Shown here: positions 16,676 through 25,961 of the stretch, in pieces
How positions within the stretch are numbered: position 1 is the first letter of the stretch
Layout: each line of letters begins with the position of its first letter
NCBI RefSeq assembly: GCF_900188025.1
Contig: NZ_FZNO01000021.1
Coordinates: 1 to 64,000, forward strand
Direction of reading: 5' to 3'
DNA length: 64,000 bases
DNA from: Blastococcus mobilis
Lineage (GTDB): Bacteria; Actinomycetota; Actinomycetes; Mycobacteriales; Geodermatophilaceae
The notes under the pieces: generated by a model
Databases searched by the model: none
The model's input: only the letters and a program-made list of their open reading frames with translations
What the model was told of the DNA's origin: nothing
Translations under genes and position numbers: made by a program

Positions 16676-16985
16676 GCGTCCTCCTGATCCACGACTCGGT
16701 CCGGGAGCTCGGACCGGCGGACGCGGACGATCTCATCGGTCCCGCCGGTCTTCGCTCGGCACCTGTGGAAGCGGCACATCCTGCTCAGCATCGCCGTCGG
16801 CACCGCCGTGCACGTCGCCCTCGCCACCCTGCTCGCCGGCGCCTGAGCCACCTCCGGAGGACCGCACGTGCCGCTCCCGGAGTCTGCGCTCGGCCCTCAC
16901 GTGTGAGCAGAGGGCCGCCGCGGACCATCGCCCCCCGCCATCGTCACCGAGTGGAGGCAGGAGCTCGACGAGGTCGTGACCGGCG
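16676..16985 (+). other. Gene-free stretch with a small coding relic
   Basis: 310 bp between the reductase start and the helD end. The only coding-like stretch is a 40-codon fragment on the plus strand (16724-16846): SSVPPVFARHLWKRHILLS followed by IAVGTAVHVALATLLAGA and a stop. This looks like the last membrane helix of a transporter, but the rest of the gene is absent and I cannot name it. No RNA gene or hairpin of note was seen. Confidence 0.35.
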
Positions 16986-19132
16986 TCAGGAGCTCGTGAG
17001 GATGACCAGTCGCTGGGTGGCTCGGGTCATCGCGACATAGCGGTCGACCGCTCCTTCGATGCCCGTGCCGAACGTCTCCGGATCGATGAGAACGACCAGG
17101 TCGAACTCGAGCCCCTTCGACAGCTCCGGGGTCAATGACCGGACGCGGGGCCTGGACTGGAACATGGGGTCACCGATGACGCAGGCGATCCCCTCGTTGT
17201 GCGCGGCGAGCCAGGCGTCGAGGATCGAGTCCAACTCCGAGACGGACTCGTGGACGACGGGGACGCCGGTGCTCCGGATGGAGGTCGGCACGTTGGCGTC
17301 CGGGAGCGCGGCGCGGATCACGGGCTCGGCCTCGGCCATGACCTCTTCCGGCGTCCGGTAGTTGATGTGAGGGAGGCCAGGGTGATCCGGTCGAGCCCGA
17401 TCCGCTGGAGCCGTTCCTGCCACGACTCCTTGAATCCGTGCCGGGCCTGGGCGCGGTCCCCGACGATGGTGAAGCTCCGCGACGGGCAGCGGAGCAGCAG
17501 CATCTGCCACTCGGCGTCGGTCAGCTCCTGGGCCTCGTCCACGACGATGTGCGCGAACGGACCGGCGAGCAGGTCCGGGTCGGCGCTGGGCAGTGCGGCC
17601 TCGTCGACCAGGGCGTCCCGGAGGTCCTGGTGGCGCAGGCTGGTCATCAACAGCAGCTCGGAGTCGTCGGCCTCGATCAGGCGGTCGATGACGTCGGCCA
17701 TGCGCTCGCGTTCGGCGGCGACGACGGCCTCCTGCCGACGCCTGCGCCGGGAAGCCTCCGGGTCACCGAGCCGCTGCCGTGCCGCGTCCAGCAGCGGCAG
17801 GTCGGACACCGCCCAGGCTCGGACGTCCGCGCGCTGCAGCGCCCGGACGTCGTCGGGGCTCAACCAGGGAGCGCACATCCGGAGGTAGGCGGGCACCGAC
17901 CACAGGTCTCCGACGAGGTCGGTGGCGTCGAGCAGCGGCCACGCCCGGTCGAAGGCAGCGAGCAGCTCCCTGTTCTCGAGCAGTGACTTGCGGAGCAACT
18001 CCACCGGCTCGTCGCCGTCGTATGTGTCGACGAGGATCGAGAGCAGTGACTCCCAGATCTGGTCGCGCGCCTCGTTGTGCGGGGTAGCGGGGTCTGGCGC
18101 CTCGAACGCCTCGGCCCAGTCGTCGGCGCTCAGCCAGATGTCCGACGCGTCGGTCTCGACCGTCATCCCCTGGGGAGGCGGCTCCTCGTAGAACCGGACG
18201 GCCGCCTCGATCACCGTTCCCACGTCCATGGACGACTTCAGGCGGGCCACCTCGGGGTCGGACTCGATCGTTGCTGCCGCTCCCTGGGGGACGAGATCGC
18301 GGAGGGTGCAGGTCTGCACGCCCTCCTCTCCCAGGCTGGGAAGGACGTCGGAGACGTAGGCCAGGTAGGGCTGGTGCGGACCGACGAACAGCACGCCGCC
18401 CCGGCGGTGCCCCAGGCGGGAGTCGGAGTAGAGCAGGAAGGCGGTGCGGTGCAGGGCGACGACGGTCTTCCCCGTGCCGGGACCACCGTCGACGACGAGA
18501 GCGCCGTCGGATCCCGCGCGGATGATGGCGTCCTGGTCGGCCTGGATGGTGCCGAGCACGTCCCGCATCCGGTCCGACCGGTTGCTGCCCAGGCTGGCGA
18601 TGAAGGCGGACTGGTCGTCGAGCGCGGCATGCCCCTCGAACCCGTCCGCGGTGAAGACCTCGTCCCAGTAGTCGGTGATCCGGCCGCGGGTCCAGCGATA
18701 CCTGCGCCGGCTGGCCAGGCCCATGGGGTTGGCGCGGGTCGCTCCGAAGAACGGCTCGGCCGCGGGAGAACGCCAGTCGAGCAGAAACCGACGGCCCGCG
18801 GTGTCGGTGAGGCCGAGTCGTCCGATGTACACCGGCTCGGGGTCGTCCGCGCGAATGATGCGTCCGAGGCACAGGTCGAGACGGAAGCGACGCAGGGTGC
18901 GCAGGCGAGCGGCCAGCCGGTGGATCTGCATGTCCCGGTCCATCGCTTCCTGGCCGATGCCGCCGGGTGCCTTGCGCTCGGCGTCGAGCCGGTCGGACAG
19001 GTCGGCGATCGACTGGTCGAGGTTCTCCGCGATGGCCGCGAAGTGCTGCTCGTCGGCGGCGATCAGCGCCGGGTCGGCCTTGGGGGTGAGGTGGTCGGGA
19101 AGGTCGAACGCGTTGGTGATCAAAGGGCTCAC
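16986..19132 (-). pseudogene. helD: HelD/HelR-type UvrD-like helicase, split by a frameshift
   Basis: Two frames together give ~715 aa of an RNA-polymerase-associated HelD-type ATPase, which recycles stalled RNA polymerase and in some actinobacteria (HelR) protects against rifamycins. The first frame (19132-17318) has the coiled N-terminal arm, Q-motif region, Walker A DGGPGTGKTVVALHR, and the DEAQELTDAEWQML Walker B with the FTIVGDRAQA motif. The second (from ~17375 to 16986) supplies NYRTPEEVM, LTPELSKGLEFDLVVLIDPE and the final AVDRYVAMTRATQRLVIL. They join at 17366-17375 (ASL|HINYRT), where one base appears to be missing. All other motifs are intact. It is either a recent inactivation or an assembly error. 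Confidence 0.8.
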
Positions 19133-19136
19133 CTCA

Positions 19137-19151
19137 TCAGATTCGATCTGA
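19137..19151. promoter_or_regulatory. Operator-like inverted repeat upstream of helD
   Basis: TCAGAT-TCG-ATCTGA, a perfect 6-bp dyad with 3-bp centre, begins five bases upstream of the helD GTG at 19132. The local sequence is AT-rich for this genome. A repressor or processing site is possible. The rifamycin-associated element known upstream of helR in Streptomyces is not recognisable. Confidence 0.35.
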
Positions 19152-19250
19152 GGCTCGTCACCTTAGATACAAATTTCGGCGCTCATGAGAGCGGCGGCAA
19201 TCTGCTACAAAGGAAATGAGGGAATTGCTCGGACCATTGCGCAGCACGGG

Positions 19251-19905
19251 TCATCGACCGGGGCTCCCGTGAGGTCGGTGGACCCCGCCCGTCCGACCGT
19301 TCGGCGACGGGAACCGCGTGCGCAGGACCCCGTGGACGGCGTCCGGGTAGGGATCGGCCGCGGCGATCGCCGACTGGACCATGTCGAGCACAGCGCCCGT
19401 TCCGGCGCCGAGAGCCGGCCTGGTCGACGCCCTGGCCAGGATGTCGTTGGCCAGCAGCAGTTCGACCGCCAGGAGATCCTCGAGGAGGCTCACCGCGGTG
19501 TCGGTCTTGCGGACGCTCAGCGGGGCGCCGGTGGCGTGGTCCTCGACGCCGAGGTTCTGCGGCGGGATGTCAGGGTCGCCGGCGCGGCGAGCTGCTTGAG
19601 CTCCGCGACGACCGCTGCCGCCGGATAACGGAGCTGTATCCCGTACGCGCTCGTCGAGGGTGGACCGGGCGGCTGACGGAAGAACGCCTCCCAGAGGTGG
19701 GCCAGCCGGCGTTCGCTGAGCTGTCCCACGTGCGCGACGGCGATCCGCAGCGCGTCACAGGAGATCGCCAGCATCATCGGGTGGAAGTTGCTGATGACAG
19801 GTGATCTGAGCGCCTCGTGCCCGAGAGGATGCCGGCGGCGCGCTGAGCGTAGGTCTCCGCCTGGGCCAGCAGCCGGGTCTCGCGCGCGGGTCGGCACTTG
19901 GGGAC
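19251..19905 (-). pseudogene. Decayed aromatic amino acid ammonia-lyase (HAL/PAL family), C-terminal part
   Basis: Three frames in order give a continuous lyase C-terminus: LLAQAETYAQRAAGILSG, then (shift near 19818) HEALRSPVISNFHPMMLAIS, AHVGQLSERRLAHLW and STSAYGIQLRYPAAAVVAEL, then (shift near 19570) DIPPQNLGVEDHATGAPLSV and VSLLEDLLAVELLLANDILA to the stop at 19251. These segments match the second half of histidine/phenylalanine ammonia-lyases (SNFHPM and HVGQLSERR are family landmarks). The N-terminal half with the ASG that forms the MIO cofactor is absent. Two frameshifts plus the deletion make this a clear pseudogene. Confidence 0.75.
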
Positions 19906-20114
19906 GACCTGCCTGGAGGCGGACCCACCTGACCCTCCCGTGACGACGCCCGTTCCCGGTGCCACCCGCCCGCCGCGCGGGAACGCCTGGTCAGCCGGTC
20001 GGGCGGCGCCGATGATCTCGAGCGGCTGTCGTCGTCGGGACAGACCTGGACGGCGGCCATCGGCCGCCGGCCATGCCGGACGGCCCGCGGCATGCCAGGA
20101 GGGGGAGGTGTGGG

Positions 20115-21407
20115 GTGGGCCGACTGCGTGTGGGGCTGGTCTGCGGACACTTCGACCCCGCGCGTGACGGCGTCGCCGACTACACCCGTCACCTCGCCAG
20201 GCAGCTGCGGGCGGCCGGGTGCGAGTCCCTGATCTGCACCGCGCACCGATACGCACGGACACCGGGCGAGGAGATCGTCGGTGTGACCGACCGCTGGGAT
20301 GTCCGCGGGATCCGCCGAGCTGCCCGGACCATCGCGCGGCTGTCACTGGACGTCGTGCACGTCCAGTTCGCGCCGTCCGCCTTTGGTTTCTCCCGGGCGG
20401 TGGGCCTGTTGCCGCTGCTCCTCCCGGCCGCCACACCCGTGGTGGCCACGTTGCACGAGTACGGCGTCTGGACGGCGACCGGCGCCGGTCGGAGGCTCCG
20501 CTCTGCCGCCTGGTCCGCGGTGGAGCGGCAGCAGCGCGCGGACCGCGAGACGTTGGCGCTGACGGTGAAGGCCGACCGGCTGCTCGTCACCGCCCCCGAG
20601 CACGCCGACGTGGTGCGCGCCCGCTTCGCCGATCCTCGGCTCGGGGTGACACATGTCCCGATCGCGCCCAACATCCCGGTCGCCCGGCTCGACGGGGAGG
20701 ACGTCCCGACGGCGGTCCGGGCATCGTTCGGCCTGCCACCGGACGCACGCCTCGCCGTCTTCTTCGGGTTCCTCCATCCGGTCAAGGACCTGGCGGGCCT
20801 CATCGAGGCGGTCGCCGCCGTGCGCCGGGTGGTGCCCGGTCTGCGGCTCGTCGTCGCCGGCGGCGGCGAGAGCCACTCCGTGAACGAGGGTGCCGCGGAC
20901 GCCATGCGCCGGGGCCTGAAGGACGCCGCACGCCGCCACGGCGTCGAGCAGCACGTCATCTTCACCGGCTATCTGGACGAGGACGACGTGTCCCGCCTGC
21001 TGCGCGCCGCGGATGCGGCGGTGTTCCCGTTCGACGCCGGGGTGACCGCCAAGTCGGGGTCTCTGCTCGCCGCGCTCGCGCACGGCGTCCCCACGATCGC
21101 GACCTCAACTCCCGGCGAGGTGGAGCGGCCGACGGAGGTGGAGGGAGTCCTCCGTGTGCCGCCGCGCAACACCGCTGCACTGGTCGACGCACTGCTCCTC
21201 GTGCTGTCCGACCGTGCCCTCGCGACGAGGCTGGCCACGGCCGGCCGCGCGCGCGCCGAGCAATGGACGTGGCCGAAGATCGCCGACTTCCACGCCCGGA
21301 TGTACGCCCAGGTGCTTCGCGAAGCCGATGGCGAGGAGGGTCAACCCCTCCGCCGGGGGGTAGTGGCAGGCTCCGGGATCCGCCGTGGCGGCAGGAGGGG
21401 ACCCTGA
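20115..21407 (+). CDS. Family 4-type glycosyltransferase
   Basis: 430 aa GT-B enzyme. The N-domain begins RVGLVCGHFDPARDGVADYTRHLA, the donor-site P-loop-like GVADYT of GT4. The C-domain has LAVFFGFLHPVKDLAGLIEA, LRLVVAGGGE, VIFTGYLDEDDVSRLLRAADAAVFPF and the sugar-nucleotide-binding stretch KSGSLLAALAHGVPTIAT where E.E usually occurs. GTG 20115 is chosen because AGGAGGGGGAGG lies just upstream (20098-20108), although the frame opens earlier. It is the first gene of a four-gene run with the acyltransferase, methyltransferase and second glycosyltransferase. Acceptor and sugar unknown; a surface glycan or exopolysaccharide is likely. Confidence 0.88.
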   Translation: MGRLRVGLVCGHFDPARDGVADYTRHLARQLRAAGCESLICTAHRYARTPGEEIVGVTDRWDVRGIRRAARTIARLSLDVVHVQFAPSAFGFSRAVGLLPLLLPAATPVVATLHEYGVWTATGAGRRLRSAAWSAVERQQRADRETLALTVKADRLLVTAPEHADVVRARFADPRLGVTHVPIAPNIPVARLDGEDVPTAVRASFGLPPDARLAVFFGFLHPVKDLAGLIEAVAAVRRVVPGLRLVVAGGGESHSVNEGAADAMRRGLKDAARRHGVEQHVIFTGYLDEDDVSRLLRAADAAVFPFDAGVTAKSGSLLAALAHGVPTIATSTPGEVERPTEVEGVLRVPPRNTAALVDALLLVLSDRALATRLATAGRARAEQWTWPKIADFHARMYAQVLREADGEEGQPLRRGVVAGSGIRRGGRRGP

Positions 21408-21970
21408 TGTCTCTGGTCAACCGCGCAATGAGGGCCGTGCGAGAGCGTGGGCTCGCTCTTCTCTCCGCCGATCGCCCCGACGGGAAACCGCCAGGAGCGC
21501 GGGACACCGAGGACCCGGCACTGTTCCGGCCGCTCGTCTACGGCGACCCCGACCGCCTGCACGTCCATCCGACGGCCATCCTGAACAACGCCCTGATCAA
21601 CCTGTCCTCGGGCAACGTTACGATCGGCGAGTACGCGTTCTTCGGGCACAACGTCTCGATCCTCACGGGCACGCACGACTGGACGAAGTTCGGCGCCGAA
21701 CGTCAGGTGGCCGTTCCGCCTTCCGGCCGCGACGTGGTGATCGAAGAAGGTGCCTGGCTGTCCAGCAACGTCATCGTCGTCGCCCCCTGCCGCATCGGCG
21801 CGCACTCCGTGGTCGGGGTCGCGTCGTTGGTGATGGGTGACGTCGAGCCCTACACCGTCGTCGCGGGCAGCCCGGCGAGGGTGCTCCGGCAGATCCCGAG
21901 GCCGGACGCGCCGGCCGCCGCGCCCGCCGGCCCCGACGCCGGGGAAGCCGGCAGAGTGGGCGCGGGATGA
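21407..21970 (+). CDS. Hexapeptide-repeat (LbH) acyltransferase
   Basis: 187 aa. A left-handed beta-helix of hexapeptide repeats spans ~residues 45-170 (VHPTAILNNALINLSSGNVTIGEYAFFGHNVSILTGTHD, then VIEEGAWLSSNVIVVAPCRIGAHSVVGVASLVMGDV, ending YTVVAGSPARVLR). The catalytic His of the family is present in TGTHDW. Such enzymes O- or N-acetylate sugars. It has good Shine-Dalgarno spacing (GGAGGGGACCCTG before ATG 21407) and its start overlaps the glycosyltransferase stop (TGATG). The Ala/Pro-rich C-terminus overlaps the methyltransferase start by 4 bp, so the operon is translationally coupled. Confidence 0.9.
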   Translation: MSLVNRAMRAVRERGLALLSADRPDGKPPGARDTEDPALFRPLVYGDPDRLHVHPTAILNNALINLSSGNVTIGEYAFFGHNVSILTGTHDWTKFGAERQVAVPPSGRDVVIEEGAWLSSNVIVVAPCRIGAHSVVGVASLVMGDVEPYTVVAGSPARVLRQIPRPDAPAAAPAGPDAGEAGRVGAG

Positions 21971-22854
21971 GCCCGAGCGCCGCTCGAGACGGAACTCCGC
22001 CGCGGGCGCGCGAGGTGGACCTCGAGCGCCAGGTCACGAACCTCGGCCATGCCGTCGACGAGCTGCGCCGCCTGGTCGGGGACACCCAGGAGCGGTTGCA
22101 GTCGGTGGAGGCCGAGCTGCGGAGTCTGCAGGCGAGCGGCGGGAGCAGCTCCGCCGCCGACGGATGGGGCCCGCGCTTCGCGGCGATCTACGCCGACTTC
22201 ACCGAGCACTTCCGCGGCTCGACCGCCGAGGTCGGTGCCAAGCTGGAGGGCTACCTGCCCGACGTGCACCGGCTCGCCGGCCCCGGCGGCGTCGTGGACC
22301 TGGGCTGCGGTCGAGGGGAGTGGCTGACCCTGCTCCGCGCCACGGGGGTGGCAGCCCGGGGCGTCGACGCCAACCCCGACTTCGTGGCGGCGGGCCGCGC
22401 GCGTGGCCTGGACATGGAGCTCGGCGACGCCCTCGGGTACCTGCAGGCACTGCCACCCGACTCCGTCGACATGGTCACGGCGTTCCACGTCATCGAGCAC
22501 CTGGCCACCGAGGACCTGCTGGCGCTGCTGGCAGCGGCGAGAGGGGCGCTCCGTCCCGGCGGCTGCCTGCTGCTGGAGACGCCGAACCCCACCAACCTGG
22601 TCATGGCCGCCTGCGACTTCTACAACGACCCGACGCACCGGTCGCCGCTTCCCCCGGCCCTGACGGAGTACCTCGTGTCCACGCAGGGCTTCGGAGACAT
22701 CGAGGTCCGGCCGCTGCATCCGAAGGCTGCTCCGCCGGCGCCCCCCGGCGATCAGGACAGCTGCGCCCAGCTCGGGGGGCACGTCGTGCAAGCCCTGTTC
22801 GGACCACAGGACTACGCCGTGCTCGGCTACAAGCTGCCCGGCGGGACCCGGTGA
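21967..22854 (+). CDS. Class I SAM-dependent methyltransferase with coiled-coil N-terminus
   Basis: 295 aa. Residues ~15-55 form a predicted coiled coil (REVDLERQVTNLGHAVDELR onward, heptads of Leu/Val). The Rossmann methyltransferase domain then has motif I VVDLGCGRGEWLTLL (~103-117), acidic motif II (ARGVDANPDF), motif III (LPPDSVDMVTAFHVIEHL) and LRPGGCLLLETPNPTN. The domain resembles WbdD-type and WsaE-type methyltransferases that cap or decorate polysaccharides. That function is inferred from the coiled coil and the neighbours. The ATGA overlap with the upstream acyltransferase implies coupling. Confidence 0.87.
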   Translation: MSPSAARDGTPPRAREVDLERQVTNLGHAVDELRRLVGDTQERLQSVEAELRSLQASGGSSSAADGWGPRFAAIYADFTEHFRGSTAEVGAKLEGYLPDVHRLAGPGGVVDLGCGRGEWLTLLRATGVAARGVDANPDFVAAGRARGLDMELGDALGYLQALPPDSVDMVTAFHVIEHLATEDLLALLAAARGALRPGGCLLLETPNPTNLVMAACDFYNDPTHRSPLPPALTEYLVSTQGFGDIEVRPLHPKAAPPAPPGDQDSCAQLGGHVVQALFGPQDYAVLGYKLPGGTR

Positions 22855-22861
22855 GGCGGCG

Positions 22862-24025
22862 ATGAGCCGGAACGGGTGCCGGGTGCTCTATCTGGACGGC
22901 TACACGGTGCCCGATCCGAAGGCCGGCGTTCCGTCCAGTGACGCGATCGGATACGGCATCACCGCGTCCGCGGCGATCCGCGACGGGCTGGCGGCCCTCG
23001 GGCTCGACGTCGTCCGTCCCCGGCTCGATGCGGCGCCTGCCGATCCGGGAGGTCCGGATCACCGGCTCTCGTGGATCCTCGCGAACTACCGCAGCGTGCT
23101 CCGCGAGCTCGTCGAGGACCCTCCCGACGTCATCTTCTGCTTCCACATCTTCTCGGTCTTTCCCGTGGAGATCAGGCGGATGCTGCTAGACCTGGGTCTG
23201 TCGATCCCGATCGTCGGCTACACGCACGGCAGCCACTGGGACCCCACCGACACCTTCCGCTTCGAGACCTACCCCGGGATGGAGGTCCTCGACCTGGCCA
23301 ACCTGCACGTCCTCGACCGCGTGCTGCTGGTCTCGGAGTACATGCGGACGACGCTGCGGAGCACGATCGGCGCCTTCAACGCCCCGCTGGCCGAGCACGT
23401 GGACGCTCATGCCGCCGTGGTCGGGTTGCCCCTCGCCGTCGACCGGATCGACGCCTGCCGTACGAGCCGCCGGTTCCCCCGGCCGACCGTGGTCTTCAAC
23501 CACGCCCCGGTGTCCAGCAAGAACCCCGAGCTCTTCGCCCGCGTCATGGCGCGGGTGCTGCCGCACCAGGACGTCGCCGTCCTCATCACCCGTGACTTCG
23601 CCCCCTGGCAGCCGGGTGGCGAGGCCATCGCCGAACTCGCGGCACGGTTTCCGGAGCAGGTGATCCTCGGCCGCGATCTGCCGCTGGACGAGTACTTCGC
23701 GGCGTTGTGGGCCGCCGACCTCCAGGTGTCGACCGCGACCCACGAGAGCCTCGGCGTGTCGACCCTCGAGGCGATGTACACGGGGAACTGCTGCATCCTC
23801 CCGCGGGTCGGCAGCTACCCGGAGATCTGCGACGGCCATCCCGACGTCCTGTACGAGCCGGGGGAGGGGCCGCTGGAGGAGCGGCTGCGCTGGTTCCTCG
23901 AGCATCCCGAGGACCGGCGGGCCGTCGCGTTCGACCTGCAGCGTCTGTCGGCCAGGTTCCACCCGCGCGTGGTCGTCCAGAAGATCGCCGCGGAGGTGCT
24001 GAGCCTGGCGGTCGGCGGCCCCTGA
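22862..24025 (+). CDS. Glycosyltransferase (GT4-like)
   Basis: 387 aa GT-B-like protein. The N-terminal half (CRVLYLDGYTVPDPKAGVPSSDAIGY, DVIFCFHIFSVFPVEIRRML, VGYTHGSHWDPTDTFR) is unlike the first glycosyltransferase. The C-terminal half has the GT4 landmarks VVFNHAPVSSKNPELFARVM, DEYFAALWAADLQVSTATHESLGVSTLEAMYTGNCCI, which includes the E-x7-E donor-sugar motif (ESLGVSTLE), and a C-terminal helical lid. It lies seven bases after the methyltransferase stop, so it closes the four-gene cluster. Product unknown. Confidence 0.83.
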   Translation: MSRNGCRVLYLDGYTVPDPKAGVPSSDAIGYGITASAAIRDGLAALGLDVVRPRLDAAPADPGGPDHRLSWILANYRSVLRELVEDPPDVIFCFHIFSVFPVEIRRMLLDLGLSIPIVGYTHGSHWDPTDTFRFETYPGMEVLDLANLHVLDRVLLVSEYMRTTLRSTIGAFNAPLAEHVDAHAAVVGLPLAVDRIDACRTSRRFPRPTVVFNHAPVSSKNPELFARVMARVLPHQDVAVLITRDFAPWQPGGEAIAELAARFPEQVILGRDLPLDEYFAALWAADLQVSTATHESLGVSTLEAMYTGNCCILPRVGSYPEICDGHPDVLYEPGEGPLEERLRWFLEHPEDRRAVAFDLQRLSARFHPRVVVQKIAAEVLSLAVGGP

Positions 24026-24362
24026 CGGACGTACCCGTCGTCGATGGGGTGCCGGCGAAGAGATGCGACTCCGGTCGGCTGCGCCACGCCGAAGCCGTCT
24101 TGACGGTCGATGTGGTCGTCGTCGCTGTCGTGCGGGAGGGCGTCCGCCGCTTCCTCGTGGCAGCCCCGCGACCGGCCCGGCCCTGGACCGAAGGAGTGAG
24201 CCGGCGTCCGATCGCGAGGGGACCGACCAGCCTCCACCACGCCCGTGGCCACGGAGGTCCCTAATCACGGGAAACCCCGGTGGACGCGCTCCGCTGGGCG
24301 GGGCTCCCGCTGGCCGACGTCCAGCCGTGCTCCTTTCCAGCGTCGATCAGGAGGGCTCTGCC
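24026..24362. other. Intergenic stretch, no gene recognised
   Basis: 337 bp between the glycan cluster and the acetate transporter. Frames on both strands exist but have no start, Shine-Dalgarno or family resemblance. The last 30 bases hold AGGAGGGCTCTGCC, the ribosome-binding site of the transporter. No repeat or RNA structure was identified. Confidence 0.5.
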
Positions 24363-25064
24363 GTGGCACTCAACGCAGCTTCGCAGCCGGGAACGCGGAC
24401 CACCGACGCCGGGAACGAGTTCCTGGCCGACCTGAGCGACCCGACCGCCGGTCGGGTCGCCATGGCGAGGGAACTCGCCTCCGAGAACGTCCGGATGATC
24501 GCCGACCCTGCGCCGCTCGGCCTGGGCTGCTTCGCGCTCACGACGTTCCTGCTCAGCCTGTTCAACGCAGGTCTGTTGCCGCTGGAGGGCGAGCCGATCG
24601 TCTTCGGCGTGGCACTCGCCTACGGGGGCGCGATCCAGGTGCTCGCCGGCATGTGGGAGTTCCGAAAGGGCAATGTCTTCGGCGCGACCGCCTTCACCTC
24701 CTACGGCGCCTTCTGGCTCTCGTTCTGGGCGTTCGTCACCTTCTACGCGGCCGACATCCCCGACGCCGGCGACCGGGAGACCGTGGTCGGCTGGTACCTC
24801 ATCAGCTGGGGCATCTTCACGGTCATCCTGTGGGTCGCCGCCTTGCGCACCACCGCGGTGCTGGTCCTGCTCTTCACCCTCCTTACCGCCACGTTCTTCG
24901 TGCTCGGGTTCGCGGATGTGGCGCACAACGAGGGCCTGACCACGGTCGGTGGCTATCTGGGTCTCGTCACCGCCGTCGTCGCCTGGTACGCGTGCCTCGC
25001 CGGGGTGAGTGCGTCGACCTTCGGACGTGCGGTCCTGCCGAACCCACCGCTGTACAAGATGTGA
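24363..25064 (+). CDS. Acetate/succinate uptake transporter (SatP/YaaH/Ato family)
   Basis: 233 aa with six predicted membrane helices. The family signature NPAPLGL appears as ADPAPLGLGCFALTTFLLSLFNAG (~residues 45-68). AYGGAIQVLAGMWEFRKGNVFGATAFTSYGAFWLSF is the second conserved block (family: F.SYG.FW). These proteins import acetate and related monocarboxylates, probably as hexamers. GTG 24363 follows AGGAGG with suitable spacing. Residues 1-40 are hydrophilic and cytoplasmic. It stands alone, consistent with carbon-source-controlled expression. Confidence 0.93.
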   Translation: MALNAASQPGTRTTDAGNEFLADLSDPTAGRVAMARELASENVRMIADPAPLGLGCFALTTFLLSLFNAGLLPLEGEPIVFGVALAYGGAIQVLAGMWEFRKGNVFGATAFTSYGAFWLSFWAFVTFYAADIPDAGDRETVVGWYLISWGIFTVILWVAALRTTAVLVLLFTLLTATFFVLGFADVAHNEGLTTVGGYLGLVTAVVAWYACLAGVSASTFGRAVLPNPPLYKM

Positions 25065-25520
25065 CCCGCGCCGGTCGACCGGCCTCCGAGGATGCCGGTC
25101 GACCGTCCTCGGGCAGGTCGCCTCAGCCCGCCGGGGGTGTCGCTGCCGGGAGGCGTGGTGTCCGGGCTGGATCCCCCGGCCGCGGTGGCGGCAGCGCCCT
25201 GGTTCTGCGGGTTCGCGTGAGCCGCGGTCTGGTCGATCCCCTGATCGCCGAAGTCGCCGCGGTCGCCGACCCCGCGTTCGTCGTCGCCGTCGTGCCGCTC
25301 CCGCCCCTTCACGTCGTCGCTGCGCGGGTGGTCGGAGGCGCTCTGTCGTTCCTGCATCACACACCTGCCTGAGTCGCGGTCCGGGATGTCGCGCTCTCCT
25401 ACCCGGTCGACCCGCGTGGTATCGCTCTTCCGGTCCGGGAGCGCTGCTCCGCCGACAGCCTTCGCGACCGCGGGCCGACTCACCGGCGGTCGGTCGCCGT
25501 GAGCCTTCCCCCGCCGAGCA
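25065..25520. other. Long intergenic region with an unproven acidic ORF on the minus strand
   Basis: 456 bp. A minus-strand frame from ATG 25357 to 24953 encodes 134 residues with a striking Asp/Gly/Gln-rich, low-complexity first half (MQERQSASDHPRSDDVKG, GDRGDFGDQGIDQTAAHANP) that looks like a disordered protein. Its C-terminal part, however, overlaps the transporter gene antisense and becomes Arg-rich. I see no good ribosome site and do not call it as a gene. Nothing else is recognisable. Confidence 0.3.
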
Positions 25521-25814
25521 TCAGCCGGACGCGGGGGGCGTGGAGGTCACCGGTGCTCCGGCGGACCTGGCGACCGCCAGCTCGTCCACCTCCAGCCGGT
25601 TGATCCGGAGGCGGCGCACGTCGGCACGGCCGACGCGGAGCCACCCGACGGTCACGAACCCGAGGGCCACGGCCCCTCCGGCGACCGCCCCCATGGCGAA
25701 CGCTGCTACGGCCAGTGCTCGCACGGCCGCCGCGCGCACGGCAACCGGCCCCACGACGAAGGGAGTCGGCACGTTGCTCCTCCGTCGGAGGGTCCGCGGG
25801 ATCTCCTGACGCAT
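25521..25814 (-). CDS. Small membrane-anchored protein of unknown function
   Basis: 97 aa. A basic N-terminus (MRQEIPRTLRRRSNVPTP) precedes one hydrophobic segment rich in Ala/Val/Gly (~20-58), then the repeated pattern VGRADVRRLRINRLEVDELAVARS, which fits a short parallel-strand or pentapeptide-like repeat (xRLxVxxLxV). Proteins with this tail occur widely in actinobacteria and are unnamed. ATG 25814 is preferred over an earlier in-frame start because AAAGGG lies seven bases upstream. The tail ends in a Pro/Ala linker. Confidence 0.62.
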   Translation of the reverse strand: MRQEIPRTLRRRSNVPTPFVVGPVAVRAAAVRALAVAAFAMGAVAGGAVALGFVTVGWLRVGRADVRRLRINRLEVDELAVARSAGAPVTSTPPASG

Positions 25815-25961
25815 CGGGTGGCCCTTTCTCTCTCCCGTCCGTCCCAGCGAGACGCCACGGTCTTCTCCGGAGGGCGGTTCCACCAGGGCCGAAGGTCGCA
25901 CGTCGGCAGGTCGAGGGCTCCCCGTGCCACACGGTCGCGCTCCGTGGCTGGGCCGGGCGGC

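Noticed and set aside
19133-19250. Rifamycin-associated element upstream of helD
   Set aside because: No match to the GC-rich RAE palindrome; the dyad seen is a different sequence.
24953-25357. Asp/Gly/Gln-rich minus-strand ORF
   Set aside because: No ribosome site, overlaps the transporter gene and turns Arg-rich; kept only as a remark.
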